Part shown: positions 1 to 9,254 of the stretch, piece by piece
Numbering within the stretch: the stretch's first letter is position 1
How the letters are laid out: each line of letters starts with the position of its first letter
From: Lachnospiraceae bacterium
Lineage (GTDB): Bacteria > Bacillota > Clostridia > Lachnospirales > Lachnospiraceae
Direction: 5' to 3'
Assembly (NCBI GenBank): GCA_009774375.1
Contig: VSNO01000065.1
Location: forward strand, 1-23,173
Length of the DNA stretch: 23,173 bases
The notes under the pieces: model-generated
Seen by the model: the letters and a program-made list of their open reading frames with translations, nothing else
Told to the model about the DNA's origin: nothing
The model's database searches: none
Position numbers and translations under genes: made by a program

Positions 1-84
1 TTATATAAGTTGTTCCAAAATATGCAAAATAGTGATATGTTTTTATAAAACCTGAATACTTTTTCACAGATAAAGGAGCAAGAT

Positions 85-1592
85 ATGTTCAAAATGCTTA
101 TTGTGGACGACGAGAGCACCGAGCGGGAATGCATCCGCTATCTGATCCAGTCCGCAGATCTTCCACTGGAATTAAGGGAGGCAGAGAGCGCTTCCACAGC
201 CCTGGAACTGTTAAAAACCTGGCCGGCCGATATTCTGTTCACGGATATCCGCATGCCGGCCTCCTCCGGACTTGACCTCGCAAAGCGGGCTGCGGAGCTG
301 CTCCCGGGCATCAAGACGATCATTTTCAGCAGCTATGCGGAGTTCGAGTACGCGCGCACTGCCATGACACTCGGAGCGGTAAGCTACATCTTAAAGCCTG
401 TCGTGCCAAAGGAACTCGAGGCCACCATCACAGATGTGATCCACCTGCTCAACGAGGAGCAGGATCTGAGACTTTTGCAGGACACACAGCAGTCCTACAT
501 GGTACAGTACGCACTGCACGGATGTATCAACGGCACACTTCCCGCCGGGGTATCCCCGGAGATCATCCGCCTGCTCAACGAGTTTCGCCAGGTGGTACTG
601 CTGGACTTCCCTTTGCACTTTCTCGAAAAAAACTACGCCGTATTTTACGAGAAACTCCGGTGCGAGATGCAGCTGGATATGGAGACCTTGAACCTCTCCT
701 CCACACAGTCCGTGCTGTTTCTGCGCAGAGAGACCGAGAGTGCGCACAGTTTCGGCTGTGATCTGCACACTTATATCAAGGAGAGCTTTCGGACGGACTG
801 CTATCTCTCCATCAGCCATCCAGTCCACGGATATTCCAATCTGCAGGACGCCTATACATTCGCGGAACAGCAGATGGAACAGCGCTTCTGGAATCCTGAG
901 ACCCACGTCCTCTCCTACGAGCTGGCAGGTCTCCCCAGAAGATCCCAGGACGAGCTGGACGATAACGCCATCCTGTCCATGATCAGGCGCTGCCTCTGCG
1001 ACAAGGACAGCGCCGGACTGACACAGAATCTGGACCTGCTCTTTCAGAAATACCGCCAGCCCGCAAAACAGTCCCAGATTTTTGTGAAATTCGTGTTTTC
1101 CAACCTGATCACCACGCTGTACCCCTTTTGCCGGACAACACCGAAAAATCACTCGACACCCTGATCACGGAGCTGTACATCCAACAGGATATTCTGGAAA
1201 TCATCCGCACGATCCAGTCCCTCGCCGATAAGATCGTGCAAAATTACGGTGCTGCCTCCGCGCTCGATATCCGGCGCGAGATCGTCTCGACGCAGAACTA
1301 TATCAACCAGAATTACAGCCGGGACCTCTCCGTGGAAATGCTCGCCTCACTCGTTTATCTGACACCGGATTACCTGAGCAGGCTCTTCAAAAAAAGCACC
1401 GGGAAAAGTCTCTCACAGTATATCCGTCAGGTGCGCATGGAGCAGGCGAGCGAACTGCTGCGCACCACCAGCCGCAAGGTGATCGACATCGGAACCAGCG
1501 TCGGCTACGCCAACTACTCATACTTCTGCCAGAGCTTCCGGGAGTACTTTGGCAGATCGCCGGAAAAATACCGACAGGAGGAATCCCTATGA
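85..1592 (+). pseudogene. YesN-type response regulator with AraC output, frameshifted
   Basis: Cytoplasmic two-component response regulator that would switch on the neighbouring sugar genes when phosphorylated by the kinase that follows. The start ATG at 85 has AAGGAG seven bases upstream. The receiver domain (residues 1-120) has the acidic VDDE patch, phospho-acceptor Asp54 in FTDIRMP and Lys104 in YILKPV. A middle linker follows. The AraC helix-turn-helix pair lies near the end (SVEMLASLVYLTPDYLSRLF, then VIDIGTSVGYANYSYFCQSF). The two halves are in different frames: the first frame stops at 1164, and the continuing reading TLYPF-LPDNTEK enters at about 1128. Adding one base to the run accccttttg at 1121-1130 restores a 502-residue protein, a normal length for the family. 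The gene ends in ATGA, overlapping the kinase start. A sequencing error in the homopolymers is a real alternative to a true null. Confidence 0.85.
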
Positions 1593-3289
1593 AATGCTTG
1601 CCAAACCGTGCTCTCGACATTTATCTGAACTTGAAATACAGAAACAAACTGATACTGACCTGCATTCTGGCCGGCGTCATTCCTCTGATCACGCTGGGTA
1701 TCTTCTGCTACCGCCAGACGCACGGCTTTCTGCTGGACAAGGAGCGGGATGCGCTCTCCTCCGCCATCGACACAGCCTACAACTCCCTGGACTACCAGAT
1801 CCAGCTCTATGAGAATCTTGTGACCTACCTTGCTCTGTCCGAAACGATTGTCAACGTCTCCTCTGTGGAGAATCTGGGCATCATCGAAAAATTCGAGATG
1901 CTGCACTACGACTATGATGTCCTGCTCGAAAACATCTATATACAGCACCCGGAGATCGCCCAGATCACGCTGTATGTGGACAGGACTGACCTGTTTCACG
2001 GACACCAGCTCCGCCCTCTCACCGACCTGGAGTCTGAGCGCTGGTACGACTCTCTGGCAGACACTGCCGCCCCCGTCTGGCATCTGGACAAGGACGGCTA
2101 TCTGTGCTTGATCCAGCGCGTCCCGGCGCCGTACATCAAGTTCGTCACCTCCTTCTCGCGCCACTGCCTCTGCATCCGGCTGAGACCCGAGAAATTCTTC
2201 AGTGTGCTGACGGACCTGTCCAACGACTACCATCTGCAGATCGCAGATACCCGCGAAACCTTTTATGACTACACGGACGCTGCCATAGAAGGACAGACCT
2301 ACCCTGAGGATGGCTGGACGACCAAGGTCAGCAGTCCGCTCGAAAACAACTGGGTCATCACGCTGGAGAAGCCTTCCTGCCTCGTGTCAGCCCCCGCAAA
2401 CAAGATGGCGGTCACGATCCTCGTCATCCTGCTGCTGTGCTTTGCCCTGATCTACGCGGTCAGCGGCCTGCTGTCCAACTTTTTCGCGCAGAAGGTAAAT
2501 CTCCTGCTCAATGCCATGCACCGCGTCCAGGAGGGGGATCTGACCGTGCAGATCCACGACGACTGCCCCGACGAGATCGGTGAGCTGACCAACAGCTTCC
2601 AGCACATGATCCGCGAGCTTGACCGCCTGGTCGTGGCTGACTACAGGAATAAGATCACATTGAAAGAAACACAGCTGATGGCGCTGCAGGCACAGATCAA
2701 CCCTCACTTTCTGTACAACTGCCTCTCCGCCATCAACAGCAAGGCGCTCCTCAACAACCAGACAGAGATCAGCCAGATGGCACAGCTGCTGTCCACCTTT
2801 TACCGGACGACACTGAACAAAGGCCGGGCGGAAACCCTTCTCTCCGACGAGATAAAAAATGTGCGGTCCTATATTGAAATTCAATTGATTTTGAACGATA
2901 ATCTATTTGATGCCGTGTATCAGCTCGACGACCCGCTCCCGGAGCTCGAGCTTCCAAACCTGCTGCTCCAGCCTCTGGTAGAAAACGCGATCATGCATGG
3001 GATCCTGCCCAACCAGAGCAGGCGGGGCGCGCTCTTCCTTACTGTCACCCAGGTGGGCGGCCTCGTCCACTTCACGATCATGGACAACGGACTGGGCATC
3101 CCGCCTGAGAAGCTCCCGCTGCTGACCCAGACCCAGTCGCAGGGATACGGTCTCAAAAACGTCCACGAGCGCCTGCAGCTCACCTACGGAAAAGAGTATG
3201 GGCTGAAGATCAACAGTATCCTGAACCAGAGCACGATGATCACATTCTCGATTCCCGCACAGCATCAGCAGGGAGCACCACAACAATAA
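1589..3289 (+). CDS. YesM-type sensor histidine kinase
   Basis: Membrane sensor kinase of the HPK7/YesM type, 566 residues and apparently intact. One membrane helix lies at about residues 24-46 and another at about 272-294, with an extracellular sensor region between them that is probably dCache-like. A HAMP domain follows (about 300-345, ending in DEIGELTNSF). The phospho-acceptor motif QINPHFLYN contains His373. The ATPase domain has an N box (LLLQPLVENAIMHG), a G1 box (DNGLGIP) and a G2 box (GYGLKNV). Its start codon overlaps the stop of the preceding response regulator (ATGA), so the two are translationally coupled, the classical arrangement for this pair. The ligand is unknown; the GH13 gene 29 bases downstream suggests an alpha-glucoside or related sugar signal. 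Its direct partner regulator is frameshifted, so signalling through this pair may be lost. Confidence 0.93.
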   Translation: MKCLPNRALDIYLNLKYRNKLILTCILAGVIPLITLGIFCYRQTHGFLLDKERDALSSAIDTAYNSLDYQIQLYENLVTYLALSETIVNVSSVENLGIIEKFEMLHYDYDVLLENIYIQHPEIAQITLYVDRTDLFHGHQLRPLTDLESERWYDSLADTAAPVWHLDKDGYLCLIQRVPAPYIKFVTSFSRHCLCIRLRPEKFFSVLTDLSNDYHLQIADTRETFYDYTDAAIEGQTYPEDGWTTKVSSPLENNWVITLEKPSCLVSAPANKMAVTILVILLLCFALIYAVSGLLSNFFAQKVNLLLNAMHRVQEGDLTVQIHDDCPDEIGELTNSFQHMIRELDRLVVADYRNKITLKETQLMALQAQINPHFLYNCLSAINSKALLNNQTEISQMAQLLSTFYRTTLNKGRAETLLSDEIKNVRSYIEIQLILNDNLFDAVYQLDDPLPELELPNLLLQPLVENAIMHGILPNQSRRGALFLTVTQVGGLVHFTIMDNGLGIPPEKLPLLTQTQSQGYGLKNVHERLQLTYGKEYGLKINSILNQSTMITFSIPAQHQQGAPQQ

Positions 3290-3318
3290 CCCCAAATGAA
3301 ATTAAGGAGGAACACAGC

Positions 3319-4992
3319 ATGTTACAGAAATGGTGGCACAATACCATCGGATATCAAATCTACCCGAAAAGCTTTCAGGACACAAACGGGGACGGCATCG
3401 GGGATTTAAAGGGCGTCACCGCGCACCTCGACGACCTTGCCGACCTGGGCATCAACGTCATATGGCTCTGCCCCGTCAACAAGTCGCCCATGAAGGACCA
3501 CGGCTATGACATCTCGGACTACGAGGAGATCGACCCCATGTTTGGCAGCAAAGACGATCTGAGAGAACTGATCCGGGAAGCCGACAGGCGCGGCATCAGG
3601 ATCCTGATGGATCTGGTCGTAAACCACACCTCCTCAGAGCATCCCTGGTTCCAGAAAGCGCTGGAAGACCCCGACGGAAAATACGGAAAATATTATGTGA
3701 TTCAGGAGGGAAAGGAGGGAAATGCGCCCAACAACTGGCGCTCGATCTTCGGCGGCAGCGCGTGGGAGCGCATCGGCGACACCAACCGCTACTACCTGCA
3801 CATCTTCACCAAATGGCAGCCGGACTTAAACTGGGAAAATCCCGCGCTGCGTCAGGAAATTTACGGGATGGTAAACAGATGGCTCGACCTTGGCATCCGC
3901 GGCTTCCGCGTCGACGCCATCAGCCATCTGAAGAAGGACTTCTCCTGTTCTGAACTTCCCGCGGACGGCGCGGACGGTCTTGCGAATGGCTTTGCCTGTT
4001 TCACCAACGCGGAGGGGATCGGTGTCTTTCTCGACGAGCTCAGAGAAAATACGTTCCAGCGCTATGACGCCATGACGATCGGCGAGGTGGACGAGGGACT
4101 GCCCCCCGGTGCGCTCACAAAATACATCGGCGAAAACGGCTATTTCTCGACAATCTTCGACTTTTGCCACTCCATCTTCCACGTCGGTGCCGCACAGTGG
4201 AGGGATCAGCCTGCCGCAATGATGGACGAGCTGAAAAAGCTCCTGTTCGCAAAACAGGAGCTGGTCAGAGGGCGGGGACTGCTCTGCAACTATATGGAAA
4301 ATCACGACCTCTCCCGCGCTGTGGAACGCTTTATCCCGGAGAACGAGATCGACTTCTACAGCAGCTCGCTGGTGGGCGGCATCAACTTCTTCCTGCCAGG
4401 CATCGTGTTTCTCTACCAGGGGCAGGCCATCGGCATGCGGGATTTTCGGAAAAAGGAACTTAACGAGTTCAAGGATCCGACTACCTTCGTGATGTACGAG
4501 GAGCAGATCAAAAACGGCATGACTGCGGAGGAATCCTTCGCCCGGATCAACCTCGAATCCCGGGAGCACGCACGGACACCCATGCAGTGGAACGACACGC
4601 CAAACGCCGGATTTTCGACTGTAGAACCGTGGTTTGCCGTCAATCCGAATTATCACAGCATCAATTATGAAGCACAGAAAAAAGACCCCGATTCCCTGTA
4701 CGCATTCTACAAAAAAATGATCGCGCTCAGAAAATCCGGAGACTTTCAGGAATTATTCATCTATGGTTCATTCACCCCGGTCTACGAGGAGGAGCCAGGC
4801 ATCATCGCTTACAGGCGCAGCTATGATGGCAGAAGCGTTCTGATCGTCAACAACGCAAAGCCGGAAGAGACCACCCTCGTACTGCCGGACACTGTAAAAA
4901 ATATGCTGCTGTCCAATTATGACACAGTGATCCTAAATGACGGCATGCTCCGGCTGAAACGGTACCAGACAGCGGTGATGGAGCTACTGTAG
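3319..4992 (+). CDS. GH13 alpha-glucosidase (GH13_31-like)
   Basis: Cytoplasmic exo-acting alpha-glucosidase, 557 residues, the usual length for oligo-1,6-glucosidase/maltase-type GH13 enzymes. The N-terminus WWHNTIGYQIYPKSFQDTNG is typical, with a calcium-site-like DTNGDGIGD. The catalytic set is complete: nucleophile Asp199 (GFRVDAI), acid/base Glu256 (TIGEVDE) and transition-state stabiliser Asp330 (ENHDLSR). The residue after the nucleophile is Ala200. In this subfamily Val at this place goes with alpha-1,6 preference, while Ala or Thr goes with alpha-1,4 linkages, so a maltose/sucrose-type substrate is more likely than isomaltose (family knowledge, not proof). The start ATG follows TAAGGAGG with good spacing, 29 bases after the kinase gene. 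It ends in TAG at the expected C-terminus, which shows that TAG works as a stop codon in this genome. No clear terminator follows. Confidence 0.93.
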   Translation: MLQKWWHNTIGYQIYPKSFQDTNGDGIGDLKGVTAHLDDLADLGINVIWLCPVNKSPMKDHGYDISDYEEIDPMFGSKDDLRELIREADRRGIRILMDLVVNHTSSEHPWFQKALEDPDGKYGKYYVIQEGKEGNAPNNWRSIFGGSAWERIGDTNRYYLHIFTKWQPDLNWENPALRQEIYGMVNRWLDLGIRGFRVDAISHLKKDFSCSELPADGADGLANGFACFTNAEGIGVFLDELRENTFQRYDAMTIGEVDEGLPPGALTKYIGENGYFSTIFDFCHSIFHVGAAQWRDQPAAMMDELKKLLFAKQELVRGRGLLCNYMENHDLSRAVERFIPENEIDFYSSSLVGGINFFLPGIVFLYQGQAIGMRDFRKKELNEFKDPTTFVMYEEQIKNGMTAEESFARINLESREHARTPMQWNDTPNAGFSTVEPWFAVNPNYHSINYEAQKKDPDSLYAFYKKMIALRKSGDFQELFIYGSFTPVYEEEPGIIAYRRSYDGRSVLIVNNAKPEETTLVLPDTVKNMLLSNYDTVILNDGMLRLKRYQTAVMELL

Positions 4993-5099
4993 CATCATAG
5001 CATCCAACGACGGCACGCAGACCTGTCCATTTTTCTGCGGATCCTTATTGCGCGATCCCCAGCCGCAGGATATGGACTGTCTCTGCCGCGATCCCCCAC

Positions 5100-5168
5100 C
5101 CAGATTTCCCTGGGCCATTGGTTCGGATTGTAGTCTCCTCCATATAAAATCCTGTCAAATTTTTTCAT
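5100..5168 (-). pseudogene. GH42 beta-galactosidase 5' stub
   Basis: Twenty-three codons remain of a GH42 beta-galactosidase. The strong ribosome site AAGGAGGAG and start ATG at 5168 are followed by MKKFDRILYGGDYNPNQW and then PREIW, the hallmark N-terminus of the family (YGGDYNPEQW-type). Immediately after, the frame leaves GH42 sequence (VGDRGRDSP...) and reaches no enzyme core, so more than 600 residues are missing. The stub begins 30 bases after the stop of the upstream putative glycosidase gene on the same strand, so it was the next gene of that operon. The bases between about 5099 and the GH13 stop at 4992 are not recognised. One frame reads WGIAAETVHILRLGIAQ then stop, perhaps the tail of another deleted gene. 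Confidence 0.8.
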
Positions 5169-5198
5169 GCTTCTCCTCCTTCGGAACGATACATAAAT

Positions 5199-7034
5199 TT
5201 ACAGTTCCTGATTTCTCAGATAAAAATACAGTCCCCAGTCCTGGTCGTTCGCATACGGGTCATAAAACTCCCCTTCCCTCCCGTTGACTTTGCAGGGATA
5301 GATATAGGCACAGGACGCCCTTCCGTCCGCGAAGATCATCGGAAGCACCGCCCTTCTCGAATGCTCCGCCCGCTCCAGATACGAGCTGTCCCCGGTAATC
5401 CTTCCGTACAGTTCAAACACGTTGCCGGTAAGCGCGCTCCAATAATGCGGGAACGTATCCCCGAAGTATCTCCTTTTGCCAAACCAGTACCCATCCCAAT
5501 GGCGTATCGCCGCTTCATGAAGGTGGTAGTCGGGCTGCATTCCGTTAAAAAGTTCCAGAATCCCAATCTAGCGCTCGGCCGCCTTCAGATACTTTTCATC
5601 CTTTGTCAGCACATACACGGACAGCAGGATATCTGCCGCCGGTGCTACAATGCTCTGCTCATAATTGACTTCACTGGCCGGATAGCAGATGTCCCTGTCA
5701 CAGATCGTGTCCGCATGTTCCCTGTAAAGTGCACGCAGTTCTTCCCTCTGCTGTTCCATCCCGGCATGCGTAAGCTCCCGGTCCAGCAACAGTATCGGCA
5801 GATCGATCGGATAAAAGTCCCTTCCGCCCTCCTCATAAAACTGCCTGACGATCCGGTATGCACACACCAGTTCTTTCTTTTCTTTGCAGAGCCTGTACTG
5901 TTCTGTAAAAAACGTGGCTGCCCACGGCGCATTGTACAGGCGCTTGTAGCTGTCATCCCGCCCCATATCGTTGTACACTTTCCCAGTATTTGCATCTACC
6001 AGTTCCCGCAGCACATACTCTTTGTATTCCTTCAGGCTCTCCCAGAGTGCCGTGTCCACTTTTCCATTCTGGCCGGACAGATAGCGGGTGACCAGATTAC
6101 CCATCCCGATCCGCTCCCTGCCGCCGTTGTAATCGTTTGCCGGCCTGTAGATACACATCTCCTCCTCATTGTCATAGGCCAGATAGGCGCCTTTCAGTCC
6201 TTCGATACCGCCGTGGTACTGCTGGTGCGCCGCCAGAAACGTACAGCGTTTTTCCGCCAGTTTCTCCGGATTTTCCTGCACATAAGTCCTGCACCATGTC
6301 CGCACACCGTCCACCTGGATCTCAAACACCTTTTCCCCGATTTCCTGCGCCGTGTATTCCAGCTGATAGATCCCGTCCGTCTCAGGAAGTACTTCGCCGT
6401 CCACTGTCACCCTGTCCGCGTCAAAAGCAGGGCGTATATGGAGCGTATTTTTCTCACCCGGAAACAGGACATACCGGTCTGCCCGCACTGTCACAAAATG
6501 CGGCTGGTACTGCCCCAGCTTTTCAAAAAAGTCCTGCTTTCCTGCATGGGGAAAAATCATCCACTCCAGCGTCACGCTCTCCCCCGCCCTGATCTCCATG
6601 GGCGACGGGTGGAGCAGGAAACATCCCCTGTCGTTGCTCTGGCTCACCAGATTGCGCTCTATGCTGTATCCTGCGAGGCTTCCTCTCGTAAGCACCATCC
6701 CCAGATGGGGCGCCTGCCCGCCCATGCGCAGGGCACAGATATAGCTGATATTCCCGCCGCAGAAAATATGAGTATGGCAGCGCTGCTCCATGCATACCTT
6801 ACTGCTCTCATATTTGTCGACGAGCGGGAACGCGATGCTGATCGAAGTTTTATCCGTAAAATACGGTTTCTGCCCCGGATTGGAGATCGTGATCTCCGTG
6901 TATATTTTATCCCCGTCCCTCCTGTTCTTTACCGAGCCGCACAGTTCCTTCGGACATTTCACCTCCCCGTATGTGAAGTCCTCCCGCAGCCAGTTCATTC
7001 CATAGAGGTCATTGTCAAATACCAGTTCTTTCAT
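5199..7034 (-). pseudogene. Putative six-hairpin glycosidase with in-frame amber codon
   Basis: An approximately 611-residue protein, probably cytoplasmic as it has no signal peptide, interrupted by one TAG at codon 489 (5568-5570). The same frame continues after the stop with coherent protein (IGILELFNGMQPDYHLHEAA ...) to a TAA at 5199, so the break is a single nonsense codon. CAG to TAG is the simplest change. The start ATG at 7034 has GGAGG upstream. The first half (about 1-270) looks like beta-sandwich sequence and the second half is helical with aromatic, acidic motifs (RHWDGYWFG, YANDQDWGLYFYL), suggesting an (alpha/alpha)6 barrel such as six-hairpin glycosidases or uronidases. I cannot name the CAZy family. 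It lies between a sugar-binding lipoprotein gene and a GH42 stub on the same strand, supporting a role in oligosaccharide breakdown. It could instead be a lyase. Confidence 0.7.
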
Positions 7035-7065
7035 TTTTGTAATCCTCCTGCCATTTATTTTTTTC

Positions 7066-7962
7066 TTATTTGTTGTCAACGATCGCCTGCACCTCCGCCG
7101 TGATCGCATCCCCGCCCTCCGCTTTCCACTCCTCCACAAAAGTGTCAAAAGCATCGATAGGCTCTTCGCCAATAATGATCTTTAAAAAGATGTCGTTCTC
7201 CTTTTTCTCCAGGCTCGTCCACATGATTGATGGACAGGAATGTATTATATAACCTGTCATTAACTGTCGGGCCTACGATGCCGATGGTATCCTCCCCGCC
7301 CATATTGTTATCCACAAACGCTTTCGCCACCGTTTCAAGTTCTTCAATTGTCGTGGCGCCTTGAGATGGAGCGCATCCAGCCAGTCCTGCCTGATCCACA
7401 TCAGGACATATCCGTCCGCCTCCACCTGCACATTTGGCAGCCCTAGCAGCTTTCCGTTATAGGAGGCATTCTCTATGGCCCTGCCGCCCGTTGAATCAAT
7501 ATTCTGCTTGATCACATCGCAGGCATAGGTATCATAATAGGGCGTCAGGTCTTCCAGCATATCGGACTGCGCCAGTCTGCGAAACTGTTGTTCGCTCACC
7601 ACCATGATATCCGGCAGGTCATTGGAAGCGATCGCCAGATCCAGCTTCTGGTGAAAATCAGAGGAGGACGCAGACCATTTGACGGAAATATCCACGTTTA
7701 GATTTTCACTGACAAACCTTGTATAATAATTGTCCGTGACCGAGTCGCCCTCCGGCATGGCAATCGTCGGGTTGATGGACTGGACAATCTCCACCGTTAC
7801 CGGCTCCTCACATTTCCCAAATGAGGATGGATCTCCATTCTCATCCACGGGAAGATTGCTGCCGCCTGTATCCTTGTCTTTTCCGCCCCGGAAATTGCCG
7901 CACCCAGCCAGCAGTCCCATGACCAGAACGGATACCGCAAGCAGGCTTATTCTGCGGACCAT
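7066..7962 (-). pseudogene. Extracellular sugar-binding lipoprotein, internally deleted
   Basis: Remnant of an LplA-type solute-binding protein for a CUT1 sugar importer. It starts MVRRISLLAVSVLVMGLLAG with the lipobox cysteine in LLAGCGN and keeps the N-lobe up to the family motif RQDWLDALHL. A one-base deletion near 7356 then shifts the frame; the correct continuation TTIEELETVAKAFVDNNMGG is readable in the next frame. After GIVGPTVND (about 7255) the sequence jumps to the extreme C-terminus, MWTSLEKKEND ... EEPIDAFDTFVEEWKAEGG, ending in VDNK at 7066. The whole is 299 codons against about 540 in the family, so roughly 240 codons are missing. No ribosome site precedes the start, and a truncated kinase gene lies head to head within 35 bases. 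The C-terminus resembles that of the second binding protein in this window, so the two are paralogues. Confidence 0.85.
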
Positions 7963-7994
7963 GCGAAAGCCAGAGCAGTTACAATGGAAATCCC

Positions 7995-9254
7995 GTGCTG
8001 ATATTAAACCGCACCGAAACCCTGCCCAACGGAAAGACTGTGCTCTTATCCATTGAATCCGGCTTTTATTCCCTGCTCGCCCCGATCCGCTCCGTCGAAC
8101 GCAAATCCGCTTTCCTCGCCATAACAAACGCGTCCGGCGAACTGGTCTACACCACGTATGCGGATGGATCCGGCACAGGGATCCCGGACATTCTGGCCGG
8201 AAAGCAAAACAGGCATTACCGCTCCATGTCCAAATCCATGTCACAGGGGTGGAACGTGCACATCATTATCCCGGAGCATGTCTATATTCAGGATTTTTAC
8301 CAGTCGCTCGCCGATATACTGGTATCTGTCCTGATTATTGCCGCCTTTGTCGCCCTGATCGCCGTGTACTTCTGGAGAAGCGTCTATTCCCCGTTGCGGC
8401 TGTTCGACCGCCAGCTGGAACTGCTGCTCTCAGATGAAAATAATAATACGCAGATGCATTCTTCCATTCCCGAGTATGACCATCTGCTGCATAAGATCGT
8501 GCTCATGCAGCGGCAGATAAAGGAAATGATACGCCAGATCATACAACAGGAGAAGACAAACACGAAGATACAGATCGAAAAGCTGCGGGCACAGATCAAT
8601 CCGCATTTTTTGCTCAATACACTCAACACCGTCCACTGGATGGCCCTGATGAACGGGCAGGACGACATTGATACGATCACCCAGTCCCTGTCCCACCTGC
8701 TCAGCTACAACCTTGACAAGGAAAGCGTCACCACAAACCTTGACAAAGAACTGGGTGCCCTGACAGAATACATCCAATTGCAAAAAGTGCGCTATGATTT
8801 CCGTTTCCGCATAGACAAGCCTGCGGAAAATGACCTGAATTATCCCTGCCCGAAATTTTTATTACAGCCGTTAGTCGAAAACGCACTGGCCCACGGCTAT
8901 CAGCCCGGCATGGAAATACTTGTCCGTATACAGGTCGACGATTCCATTCACCTGACTGTATCGGACACCGGTACGGGAATGGAAGCAGAAGTACTTGCAA
9001 GGATCAACAGCCTTTATCCCCCATCCATGCCCAGTTCAGACCAGTCATCCGCTGGCACCAAAGACGATATCCCCCAGTTTGGAATCGGTCTTGCCTACGT
9101 GATGAACAGCCTGCATGCTTTCTACGCAGACCGTTTTTACTTTCATATACAGAGCCTGGAAAACAAAAGTTTAGAAAACCGCGGAACAATTGTTACAATC
9201 GATTTTCCCAAACTGAAAGGAAATGGTTATCATGTTAAAAATACTGATTGTTGA
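7995..9254 (+). pseudogene. YesM-type histidine kinase lacking its 5' end
   Basis: The C-terminal two thirds of a sensor histidine kinase. The frame is open from about 7995 and the first recognisable sequence is the end of the extracellular sensor domain (AITNASGELVYTTY). It is followed by a membrane helix (ADILVSVLIIAAFVALIAVY), a HAMP-like linker, the phospho-acceptor motif QINPHFLLNTLNTVHWM and the ATPase boxes (LLQPLVENALAHGY, DTGTGM, FGIGLAYVMNS). The first membrane helix and most of the sensor are absent; the family is about 580 residues and at most 420 codons remain. The apparent GTG at 7995 has no ribosome site. Upstream lies the 5' end of a binding-protein gene on the other strand, so a deletion fused two genes here. 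Expression and signal sensing are doubtful, although the catalytic half is open. The last bases overlap the start of the response regulator. Confidence 0.85.

Noticed and set aside
1121..1130. Programmed -1 ribosomal frameshift in the response regulator
   Set aside because: The run does not form a standard X XXY YYZ slippery heptamer in the zero frame, and no stem or pseudoknot is obvious after it; response regulators are not known to use one.
391..1152. Long open frame on the minus strand inside the response regulator
   Set aside because: It is antisense to a clear coding region with receiver motifs, has no ribosome site and shows no domain; a GC-driven shadow.
4993..5099. Terminator for the GH13 gene
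   Set aside because: No stem followed by a T-run could be found in the gap after the stop.
5361..7103. 580-codon open frame on the plus strand
   Set aside because: Antisense of the putative glycosidase gene, His/Pro/Arg-rich, no ribosome site and no recognisable motif.
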